The position numbers were made by a program, and so were the translations under genes. The notes under the pieces are model-generated. The model did no database searches, had not been told where the DNA came from, and saw nothing but the letters and a program-made list of their open reading frames with translations. DNA of 64,000 nt from Lenzites betulinus (taxonomy: Eukaryota > Basidiomycota > Agaricomycetes > Polyporales > Polyporaceae): the NCBI GenBank assembly GCA_022264855.1, contig JABYQU010000021.1, forward strand, positions 124,001 through 188,000. The letters run 5' to 3'. This document shows positions 34,644 through 46,279 of this stretch, in pieces (the first letter of the stretch is position 1; the number at the start of each line of letters is the position of its first letter).

Positions 34644-35506
34644 ACGCCATTTTTGTACAACACCCGCCGTATTCAACTTCCCTACTCATATGAATAATTG
34701 TACACGAGCCTTAGCGGCATGTGCAACCCTTCGACTCCGAGCGAGTGGAAGCAAGCACCACCATTCGCTAACGAAATCTACGGGAGGCGAGATGCAGGGA
34801 CGGAATGTATTATGAGTATCGTATTCTCACACAGAACGCTGAGAGCAAGACGAGGGCAGCAGCTGGAGTACAGATGGAAGGGAGGTGCGATATCTTAACA
34901 GACAAGCGCGAACTGCAGGGGATGACTGCGTAATAAGGGAAAGAAGAGTATGTACACGAAGACAGAAGCCAAGGGATCATCAAACAATGAAAGAGGGACA
35001 GAATAAGTAGCGGGGTGATGAAAAGAAAAGACAGGGTCGGCAGACGGCGGTGAGGGAAACAAACGGAACCTTGCATAAAACAACATGTCGTACGGAGTAT
35101 GCAGCGAAGTCCGGGAGTGCGTGCGTGTCGTATGTGTCGTCGTCGATTTTGCAGCGTCCCTTCGTCTCCTGCGGCCTGCCCACGTGCACCCTCCCCTCGT
35201 CCGCCCGAGCTGTGTGCTGCACCCGCCTCCGCATTCGCCGTCGCTGGGTCGCCAGCCCCGTTCGTCCTACTCGTACACTTGCGATCCTCCACCAAGGGTG
35301 ACCCTCGTCCTCAACGGCCGTCCGACGACCCGTAGGAACCTGCTTTAAAATAGTCCATGTATATCCACAACCAACAGCCACAGCGGCATGGCACCAGCGC
35401 GTACGGATGGTGGATGCGCGACGGACGAACACCGAGGAGAGGAAGGAAAGGAGGGTCTGTGACGGGATGAGCAAAGATTGGAGTGTATGTACTGACGGTG
35501 CAGTCC
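34644..35506. other. Intergenic region, no gene seen
   Basis: 3' flanks of two convergent genes (SDH5 and PP1). The pyrimidine/purine-rich stretches give long open frames without other support. Confidence 0.6.
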
Positions 35507-36968
<1,462 letters not shown>

Positions 36969-37730
36969 GTCTACTGCTTCTGCGCGGGCGTCGTGGGCGT
37001 GGGTCGTGAGGTCAAACGGGGGTCGTGAGGTTCGGGAGTGCGGGAGAACAAGGAGACTTAGACGCTTATGGGCGGTCGATTTTCGGGGTCGGCGACACCT
37101 CCGGGGAGAGCGGGGTGCGCTGGAGGCTGTCTGCGCTGCGTGTCGTGCAGAACGTTGGCAGCTGGATGGCGAGAAAATTGGAGGACACGGCGGAAGATAA
37201 CGAGCGGATGATGCTGAGCTCTCGCGCCCTCGTGGACCGCGCGCCACCATTCTGGAGCGGAGTCTGAGCGGGCTTTAAATCCCTCAACCTGACTCTTACA
37301 CTAGACTGAGCAGCACGCGGTTCAGCCCACGGTCTCACGTTGCCCTCCTCGGTTTGTCTTGGAAACATAGACAAGAGACGTCAAGAGACGTCAAGATGAT
37401 GCAGACTGCGCGGAATCACGCGGTCGTCCTCGGAACAAGTCCTTCACTCATAGCAGTACACATTCTGTGGTACACTAGCGTAGGCGGAAATTGGTAAAAG
37501 TGTACAAGGTCCATTATGATCGTAAAGCATGCAGATGCAAGGAGACTGTGTATGTGGGTATAGCAGGAGATTCAAGAACGAGCGTGGCCAGCGTATATAA
37601 TGCCGGAAGCACAAGCAAGCAAGACGTAGCAACATGATATATCCGGGCGAGTGCAAAGGTCCATGAGGTGAATGTGATGGCGAATGTGATTTGTGTGGAA
37701 TCGGTAGGACGGATAGGCAAGGTCCTCGAA
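36969..37730. other. PP1 promoter region; no other gene
   Basis: An 11-bp direct repeat, AAGAGACGTCA-like, occurs twice around 37374-37397; each unit holds a CRE-like GACGTCA core, about 400 bp upstream of the PP1 start. The rest shows no coding signal. Confidence 0.5.
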
Positions 37731-40485
37731 CTACGACCCGCTCGCGGCGGGTTCCACGCGGCGAGGGCGTCTGCGCCTTCTTCTGAAGATGCAAACAATG
37801 ATCAGCTTCCCGCAACACAGAATCCTCCCCCGCAAGCTACTCACCTCGGAAAGATGGGTCCACGCGGCATCGGTCGCTCGTCTAGGTCAAGCGCGACATT
37901 GGTGCCCATCTGGATATTCTGTACGCGCCGTCCACATGTCAGTACACCTTCCCATCCACACCAAACCACACACGGACCTCAATCCAGTCGATGACCGACG
38001 CGACGTCCTTCGCCTGCAGCAGGAACTGCTCGCCCTCCATCCGCACCCGGATCACGTTCTTGCGCTTGATGTAATCGCTCGCCAGCCCGCTCTCAGCATT
38101 CTGCAAGGAGTAACTCTTGAGCAGGTCCTTGGGGTCCGGCACATACGTCGCCTCCTTCTCCTTCTCTTTCTCTTTGTGTTCCCTGCTCGAGTGCGTATGC
38201 GGGATGATCCGAGTTCGGGAGAACCGCGACGAGCTGTCGCTGGAGGATAGCGTCGGCGACGACGCTGATGAAGGCGGGGAGGGCACGGTGAGCGTCGTCG
38301 ACGTGGTTACATGCGTCCCGGACGACGAGACGTTGGACGTCCGCGACGAGCCAAGCGTGTCCATCGACCGCCGCCCGTGCGCATGCGGCGGGCGCGGGTT
38401 ATCGTGTCGCGAGTCGATGCTCACTCTCGAGCTCGAGTTGCTGTGGTTCGATCCGAGCCGGCTGGTGCTCTTCGAGCGCTGCCGGTGGAGTAGTCGCGAG
38501 CCCAGGTGGAAGCGCGAGCGTGAGGGCGGCGGTTGTGGCGAGGACGGGCGCGACGCGGCATTGCTTTCGGTGTCGTTCGCGTCTCCGGAGGCGCGCCCCG
38601 TCCCGGGCTCTTCGATGATCTTTGGTGGGCGCTCCGTGTCCTGGTCCCGGGCGCGCTCGCGCACTGCGCTGACGCGAATGCCGGACGTCGTCATCGCGGT
38701 GACGTCCACGCTCGTGATGTCGCCCACGCCAACCTTGCTCTCCCACCACTGCTCGATCGCGCTCACCGTAGAGACTGCGGGGGGCGCTTTGTATACGCGA
38801 AACATCGTCCCCTCGAGCACGCAATACACGCGCCGCCACTTGCGGTCCTTAGACTGGACCCCAGGCTGCGCAAACTCCATCTTGCGTGGCATGACTGCGG
38901 CCAGGAAGATCGTGTTCGAGTATTTCGGGAGCCGTTCGCACCCCTCGTCGTCGCGTGGCACAATGGGTGGTTTGGGCCCGCGTCGCAAGAATTGCTGGTC
39001 CGGATAGGGCGGTGGATCTGAGGATGGCTCGTATACCGGGAGTGACCGTCGTCGGCGCAACATAGGGAATGTGATCACGTCCTCCGGTGTCTCTACCTGT
39101 GGCTCGGACTCTTCCACCCCTTCCAAGTTCGAGGAGGGTCCGACCGCTACGGGCGCGCGTGGCTTCTTCCTAGATAGTGAGTGACCTAGCTTCGGCGAGA
39201 TAATCTTGTCCTTCTCCTTGCGCGTCATCGAGAGGTCGATCATACTCCTCGAGCCCAGATGATACAGCCCGGGACGCGGCGAGCCAGGAGTTGAAGGCAT
39301 TGGTACTGTCCTGAGCTGCGGCACGTCCTGCACGCGATCTATACCACCGAACTGGAAGTCCGCCGGACGAGGCGTGCGCATAGGCGAGAACATCGGCTCG
39401 GGGGATTTAGACGAGAAGTAGTCCACGAAGAGGCCGGTAGATGCATGGGGTGTGGGTTGTGCGCGCGAGGACGAGGCGGTAGTGGCGTCTGCGAACGAAA
39501 CGCTAAAGCGCGACGTATCGACTTGAGGCAGTGGTCCGAGCCCGAGCGGATGTTCCGTAGCCCCCGGCTGTCGGACCTCATGGTCTTCCTCGTCGTCGCT
39601 CTCGCCTGATTCGCCGTCCTGCGCCTCGGCGCTCGCCCCTTCGGCGTGCTCATCCCCGTCGTCCTCGTCCTCATCTTCTTCCAAACTGGCATTCTCATGG
39701 TCCGCATCTTGATCTGCGTCGCTCGGGCCCTGCATAGGTAGCGCCGGAATACTGCGCAAGGGCGCGGTCGGTCGGCCGGGGCGCGCCGATTCTGAGGATG
39801 TTGGCGGTCGAAGGGTTGGGAGGTTTAAAAGAGGCATCGGAGCTTGTCGGGTGACTAGTGAGGGCGTAAGGCGCGCCCTCCCTTCGGCATTGTAGCCAGC
39901 CATCATGGGAGGCGGTAGTGTCGCGAGGCGCGGCGCGAGGGCCCGACGCATGGCGGGGCCTACTGTAGCGGCTTGTTCGGACTCAAACCTCGTGACATTG
40001 GCGACGGAGATGCTTCGTGAAGGAAGTGTTTGTGCCCTTTCGCCTGGCGTAAGTGGGACCGTTGTATTTGGGGTGGAAAGGAACTGGGTGGTGGCTGGCA
40101 GGCCTTCCGGCGAATGTGTGTGTGGGATGTCCGCTGGCGGGTCTATTCGAGGAAGACCACTCGGGAGAGAAACATGGCATGGGGACTCGCTGGACCCCCG
40201 CTCCTGGTCGAACGACTCGTGGTGGGCGCGCACCTCTACTTTCGATAGCGGCTTTCGGCCGAGGTCCATTGACCGCGCAGATCTAGCGTACGGCACGTCC
40301 TGATGCTGGCTGTCGCTCTTCTTGCGAGCTACACGGATCTGAGACACCTTTTTCAAGAACTGGCTCGTCCGCACCTAGAAGTTGTTGTAAACGAGTCTGA
40401 CGCATTATCTCCCATGAAGCCTTACCAGCAACTGGGGTCGCGCCGCCTCTTGAGTTTCCGTGACGGTTCCGTTGGCTCTCGGCAT
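37731..40485 (-). CDS. Large PH-domain protein with a split PH domain
   Basis: Exons 40426-40485, 37978-40374, 37845-37918 and 37731-37782 close exactly, giving 860 aa. The start [20 protein letters not shown] was chosen because it is the only ATG frame that splices in phase to the long exon. Residues ~21-520 are disordered (Pro, Ser, acidic patches). The first half of a PH domain ([20 protein letters not shown]) is at ~530-550; its last strand and helix ([20 protein letters not shown]) are at ~790-820. About 240 low-complexity Ser/Arg residues separate them. It ends with a run of arginines. The PH fold suggests phosphoinositide or protein binding at a membrane; the specific role is unknown. 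Similar split-PH proteins occur in other fungi (Skg3/Caf120 group is a possible relative). Confidence 0.8.
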
Positions 40486-41980
40486 CCGTCCTCGCTTGCG
40501 TGGATGCAAAAGAGGTTGCAGGAGGACTTGAGCACGAAGATGACGGTACAAGCAAGAGGAGTACGGTGGGGAATATACGGGATCGTGAGCCAAAATTAAG
40601 CGGCTGCCAATTCGTTGGAATCCGATATTCGCGGAGAACACCCGTAGAACTCCGACGCGCTCACGCACACTCCGACCGCCTATCTGCGCAGCGGAGATAG
40701 AGCGGAGTACGAACGTATATATAAACTCGATGACGTCGGGGCCGCGCAAGTACTGGCCGCATGGCGTTCTAAACATAACGCTGTCAAAATTCCAAGTAAG
40801 TACTGGTACTTTTCGAAAAAGCCTAGTACGTATACGTATATATGTATGTAAGTACATAGTACAGGTTTAGGAGTTTAACATTTTTATAACCTTCTAGTAA
40901 GCCTTCTCAATCGTTGAAGATGCCTAACTTCAGCAGCGGAATCTCTGTTAGAACAGGCCTAGCTGGATCCCATAGTAGTGGCAGCCTATGGGAGCAGATG
41001 GGGCCCATGGCAATTCCACATCAGTGGTTCAAGGGGAGCGTTTCACGCGTGTGCACACCGCTGACGCACTGATGACACGGGATGTGAAATGAATGACAAC
41101 ATTCAACATATGCTTGCGTGGGATGGTCTACGAATATACGAGTCATGTGCATGAGTACGAGTGCATGTCATTTTTGACAGACGCATGTACCTATACACGG
41201 AACGGTTCACTGCGCAGGGGAGTTGTTGAAAAGCACCGAGGGCTCCAACTTACGCATGCTGCAACTCCTGCGCGCGGAGTGCCTCCTAGGTGTCTCCAAA
41301 CGATGTGTCTGTGGAAAGACGGTAGGAATCTAGGATAGGTGTTAAAGAGAGCCTCAGAACGCGTACGTCTGCGACGCCTGAAATATGGTCGGACAGCTTC
41401 CGACACCATGGTGGCGCACGGTGACCTAACGCCATCGGGTTACACATACGGTCAAACGACGAGGATTGCTTTCTGATCGACAACGACGACTACGGCTACA
41501 CGCAACACGAGAATGCGGAAAGGCAGAGGGGGCCTGGGTAAGAGACGAGGGACAAAAGTAAAAGACTGTAACCGTATGATAATGGCGCGAGGCGGCGAAG
41601 CAGCGGGTAGGAAAACAAACAGCGGCGGGGGCGCAAGTCCTCCGCGATCGGGTGGGCGACAAGCAGGGGCGTGTGGCTAGGTGAGCGTGCGGAATGTATG
41701 TTCTGGGCGCGATGCGGATGCGGGTGCGTGTGGCGTGGTGGTGCGAGGAGGCGAAGGTTAAGATCAATATGTTACAAGGTCCCCTGTGTGGTTGCGAAGA
41801 AGCCGAGACGTTTGCTGCGACGGAAAGCGCGCGCTCGTGGTCTGGTCGGTGTTGTGGTCATCCATCCCCGTACACTCCCTTCCTCCCTTCTCTCTCTCCT
41901 CTCCACCGCGTGCTCCGACGTACTGGGCCTTCAACATCGTCCCAAACGTCCTTTGTGAGGGAGCCGTGAACGAGCGGGGT
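40486..41980. other. Intergenic region, no gene seen
   Basis: Contains the 5' flank of the PH gene, TA-rich repeats around 40830-40860, and the 3' flank of DHH1. No coding frame is supported. Confidence 0.6.
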
Positions 41981-43644
41981 TCATCGTGCGATGGGCACAC
42001 CGCGATAGCCGTTCTGGTACTGTGCGCCTTGTTGAGGAGCGGCCGTGCCGTTTGCTCGCGGACCTTGGGGTTGGCTCTGATAGACAACCTGTGTGGGCCC
42101 CTGACGCGATTGTGCCGGGGAAGCAGCCTGTTGAATGCCATGCCTCTGCGCGGGCTGCGGCTGCGGCTGAGGCTGGGGCTGGGCAGGCGCCTTGCCCTTC
42201 TGTTGCTGCTCGCCGTTCTCCTCGGGTCCGCCTGTAGGAGCGACGTAGAGGCCCTTGTCGATCTGCTGGGGGATAGGCTGGATCTCCGTCCCGAGCTCCT
42301 GCTCGATCTTATACAGGTTGAAGCGGTCCTCGTACGTGACGAGGTTGATCGCAAGACCGAGGTGTCCGAAACGTCCTGAACGACCAATACGATGGAGATA
42401 GGTCTCCGAGTTCTTCGGGAAGTCGAAGTTGATGACGACGTTGACTGCCTGGATGTCGATACCGCGCGTGAGCAGGTCCGAGCAGACGAGGTTGCGGCAG
42501 ACGCCGTTGCGGAAGTCGTGGAAGACACGGTTGCGGTGGGACTGCAGCATCTTCGCGTGCGAATAGAAACATGAATAGCCGAGCTCTGTGACCTTCTTGG
42601 CGAGGAGCTCGACGCGATTCGTAGAGTTACAGAATATAATCGATTGGTTGATTTGCAGCTGCGATTAACGGCGTCGGTACGAGTCGGAGGTGATACGGAG
42701 ATGGCACATACCTTGGAGAATAACGTATTGAGACAGTGGACCTTCTGCCGCTCTTCGACATAGGCATAATATTGTGTGACACCACGGAGAGTGAGCTCGT
42801 CCATGAGGTTGATCTCGTAAGGTGACTTCATGTGCTTCTCCTGCAGCACGAGATCGGCAAATGCTGCCGAATGATAGACGACGGCCACGCACCTTGAAGT
42901 CCTTGACTATCATCGGGAAGGTAGCGCTGAAGAGCATGACCTGGCGGTCCTTAGGGAGGTAGGAAAGTAGCTGCTCCATCACAGGAGCGAACTCGGGAGA
43001 GAGTAGTTTGTCTGCTTCGTCCATAACGAAGACGGGACACTCGCTGAGGTCTGCAACGTTCTTGCCGGTGAGATCCAGGATACGGCCAGGCGTGCCAACG
43101 AGTACATGCACAGTCTCTGAAAGACGCATGATGTCGTCCTTCAGCGTGGTACCGCCGGTCGTGACCATGACCTGGATGCCCATATGCTTCCCGAGATTCT
43201 TACAGACCTGGGCGGTCTGGAGCGCAAGCTCACGCGTCGGGACAAGCAAGAGAGCCTGTATCTTGTTCTTGTTGACGTCAACTTGTTGAAGGGAGGGAAT
43301 GACGAAGGCTGCGGTCTTGCCCGTGCCGTTCTTGGCACGGGCCAGGACATCGCGTTTAGTGAGTGCAATGGGAATAGCCTCCTCCTGGATTGGCGAGGGC
43401 TTTTCGAAGCCGGCCTCGTAGATGCCCATGAGGAGTTCCCTGCGGAGGTACATGTCTTCGAACTCAACGCCCTTCGTCGCGGTGACATCTTCGGTTTGCG
43501 GGCGGTAGTCTTTTGGTGGTGGGCGCAGACCCGATTTCCAGGCGTCGCTATGGCTGCGTGACGCGGTTCAGTCAGTCAGCGCATATAGAGCAATGTGATA
43601 GATACGCACGAAGTGGATGAGGAGGGGCGTGCTTGTTGGGCCAT
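41981..43644 (-). CDS. DHH1: DEAD-box RNA helicase Dhh1 (DDX6)
   Basis: Exon 1 (43610-43644) encodes [12 protein letters not shown] and splices in phase 2 to [20 protein letters not shown]. Helicase motifs are complete: the Q-motif region [16 protein letters not shown], Walker [39 protein letters not shown], then [20 protein letters not shown] and [20 protein letters not shown], ending the core with [13 protein letters not shown]. The C-terminal tail is Gln/Pro-rich (PQPQPQPQ and many Q-rich repeats) and ends [10 protein letters not shown] at 41981. Dhh1 represses translation and activates decapping in P-bodies; the Q/P-rich tail is typical of fungal orthologues and favours condensation. Confidence 0.95.
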
Positions 43645-44217
43645 TGGGGAGGTGATTGTGGTGATTAGAGAGGTGAGGGTGCGTGCGTGTGCGGTTTTGT
43701 ACTTTGTCTAGTACAGGTTCTGAAGCAGACTGTGGGTGGCAGAACGGTACAGGTCGCGTGAATTGGTGTCTCTGATCAGAGGAGTGTTGGGGGAGTGTTT
43801 GTGGAACAGATGGGCTGGGAGATTATGAGGCAGAGTGTTGGTGTTGACGAGGATGTGGACGGAGGGCAAGAGGGTTTTTCTCGACGCGAGGCAGCACAAC
43901 AAGCCCGGTTATCTGCTTTCCCACGCCTGCTGCAACCGGCTGGGATAAGTTACTTACGCCTGACAATTCCGCTCGTAAGTACTTCTCTAGGTAAGGTAAG
44001 TGTCTTTCACGTTTGTGTTTCAAGTTGTACATATGTTCATAGATGTTCGTCAACAAGTTGCAATAGACTCGGAGGTTCGGCTCAGAGCACCCAAACCTCA
44101 CGCGCTACCTGGCGCGGCCCGACCTTCGTATGACGCAGAAGGGTAAGTTGGTACGTTCGCACGAGCAGGGAATTCTGAAAAGGCAGCGTAGTCGCTGTAT
44201 TAGGAGTGTGATTATGC
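43645..44217. other. Intergenic region, no gene seen
   Basis: DHH1 promoter side and 3' flank of the Tim44-like gene. No coding signal found. Confidence 0.6.
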
Positions 44218-45411
44218 CTACGGTGCCATAAACCTGGACTCTAAGCCTTCATAGAGGCGATCCCTGATAACCCAAGGTGAATCAAACCACATGCGCTTTT
44301 GGAACACAAGGTATTCGACGACCGGCTTGGGCTCAGTCTCTCCGAGACGAGCACCCGTTTTCTTGTTGTACGTTTCTATACTCTATTCATCTGTTAGCAG
44401 GGCATTGAAGAATACCGTGACGTATGGACATACCTGGAGTGTGTCAAACCGGACGAGAGCCTGTACTGCAAGCCGACTTCCGATGCGTGGGGGCTGGATG
44501 CCATAGTACGCTTCAAATGCACGGATGCTCACGACCCTGCAAGGCGTCCGTTCGCCGTGAAACTTCCACACATTGATGTAGCGAGGATCTTGCTTCCGGA
44601 TGAGTCTGGTGTATGCCGCCTGTTGCGCGCCAATACTCATAAGCTTGATGGCCTTCTCATCACGCCTATAACAATGAATTGAGGGTTATGAGGTGACAGA
44701 GAGGCCAGCAAACGTACGCAGCGACTGCTTCATTCACTCGCTTATAGACTTCGAGTGCAGCTTGACGGAAGGGCGCTAGCCATGCGGTAGGCTTGGTAGA
44801 TTGAACGGACAACAACTGCCACGACCAGGGGGATTTAGGTTTAACACCAGGGATCGACCTGGCCTTCGCCATTCGGTACAATCTGATGTAAAAGTGACGT
44901 TAGCCGGTGTCTTGCGCAGGAATTGATACCAGGTTACGCACGCTCGAGCATTAAAAACCCAATTTCTCTGTCTCTGTATCACCGCGCGCAAGTGGTCAAG
45001 GATAGTTGCACCTTCCTTTAACGAGCGCCATGATGGCACTGAAAGGTCTGCGGCAGGTCAAAATCCTTCAGTTCAGCGACATCATTGGAACATTTGCCTA
45101 CCAAGCAGATCGAGAGGAGTCGATGATATGTCTACCTCTTTCCTTTCCACCAGCCGGTGCATGGTTTCGAAGTTTTGGATATCCTCTTCCGTCGTCCTCT
45201 CATGCGTAATGGATTTCTGAATGTTCTCGATTTTCCCGGATGTCGACGCCCCCGCGGCAGGTTTGGCCTTTTGTCGGATAGAACCAGCAGCGGAAGCATA
45301 GCAGCGATGTCGGGTTACCAATCCAGAAGACCATGTTCGGGACAGTGCACTAGAGCCGCCAGCGGTACGGCCAACAACGTCGAGACATATTCGCGGTGCG
45401 CGGAGGGACAT
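44218..45411 (-). CDS. Mitochondrial Tim44-like domain protein (MRPL45/MBA1 type)
   Basis: ATG 45411 opens an Arg/Ser-rich presequence (MSLRAPRICLDVVGRTAGGS). Downstream exons give FKEGATILDHLRAVIQRQRN, FRQAALEVYKRVNEAVAA, QAAYTRLIRKQDPRYINVWK and AVQALVRFDTLQSIETYNKK, then VVEYLVFQKRMWFDSPWVIR. It stops at 44218. The RF.T.Q block followed by V-E-Y-x-V-F-(Q/E) and W-V-I-R is typical of the Tim44-like fold in mitoribosome-associated Mba1 and MRPL45, which dock the ribosome at the inner membrane for insertion of nascent proteins. Which of the two it is cannot be decided by eye. Head-to-head with the MIX17-type gene, another mitochondrial protein. Confidence 0.78.
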
Positions 45412-45639
45412 GGTCGCCGTGTCAAGCAGCGAGCGAAGCGCCGCGGACGGTTCCGGACGGTACGAGAAACCCTAACCTAACCGCGCTTCAGCCAATCACG
45501 GAAGTCCCCTGACGAACCGGGGAACGCACGTGGCCCCTCGGCCGGATTCTTTGCGCGTTGCTGTCGCCGACGAAACTCGTCCGCACTTGCTTGCTAACCA
45601 CCACCATCCCCTCTGCCTTTGACTTCTCGTACGCTCCTC
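45412..45639. promoter_or_regulatory. Bidirectional promoter with telo-box and CCAAT box
   Basis: 228 bp lie between two divergent mitochondrial genes. The segment contains a telomere-repeat-like box (AAACCCTAACC, 45467-45477) and a CCAAT box (45492-45496). In fungi CCAAT is bound by the HAP complex, a regulator of respiratory genes, and AACCCTAA-type boxes occur in promoters of translation genes; use here is inferred. Confidence 0.55.
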
Positions 45640-46279
45640 ATGGCTGTTCGTGTCATCTCTGTTCAAACTGTGTAGCTGCAGACAACTGACCATAATAACC
45701 TGTCAACAGCGCCAGTCCCGCTCTCGTCCTGCCCCCCGTGCTGCCCCGGCTCCCCGTGCTGCTCCTGCTGCTGCTCCCCCGCAGACCCGCGGCGCGCACA
45801 CCGCAGCGGCGCCGCACCCTGCGGCGAGCTCCTCCATGCACCAGGCGCCTCCTGTCCCTCCTCAGGCACAGGCGTCCAGCGGTCAGCCTGGCATGCTTGC
45901 GCAGATGGCCGCTACAGCGGGATCGGTCGCTGTCGGCTCCACGATCGGCCACGGTCTCTCGAGCATGCTCTTCGGCAGCTCGCACTCTCCCGCTGCACCC
46001 GAGGCCCCTGCTGCTCCTGTTCAGCAGCAACAGCAAGCCTCTGGCCTCAGCTGCGACTTCCAGGCGAAGGGTATGTTCGGCCTTTTCGGACCACTCGCAT
46101 ATCCTGATCTAGCTTCCCCCACGTAGAGTTCACCAAGTGCCTCGAGACTGCAGACGTGACCTCGTGCACGTGGTATCTTGAGCAGCTCAAGGCTGTGAGT
46201 ATTTGCAAGCAGTGTATGAATGTGTGCTGCGAGTCTAACCCTGCGGATTTAGTGCCAAGCCGCGGCGTCCCGGTACTAG
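45640..46279 (+). CDS. Twin CX9C protein of the CHCHD2/MIX17 family
   Basis: Four exons close in phase: 45640-45645 (only ATG GCT), 45710-46070, 46127-46194, 46253-46279; 153 aa. The N-terminus is Arg/Pro/Ala-rich (MARQSRSRPAPRAAP), followed by a hydrophobic glycine-containing stretch (AATAGSVAVGSTIGHGLSSM) as in CHCHD2/CHCHD10. The CHCH domain reads CDFQAKEFTKC then CTWYLEQLKAC, two perfect CX9C motifs separated by eight residues, ending QAAASRY. Such proteins are imported and oxidised by Mia40 in the intermembrane space and affect respiration. The 6-nt first exon depends on a GTTCGT donor, which is unusual; the family N-terminus supports it, but this junction needs RNA evidence. Confidence 0.88.

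Noticed and set aside
34810..35474. Overlapping 160-aa minus-strand frames between SDH5 and PP1
   Set aside because: Purine/pyrimidine-skewed UTR-like sequence; no splice sites joining to either neighbour.
38117..39021. Plus-strand frames of 296 and 162 aa over the PH gene
   Set aside because: Antisense shadows of the long minus-strand exon, whose phase and PH motifs are convincing.
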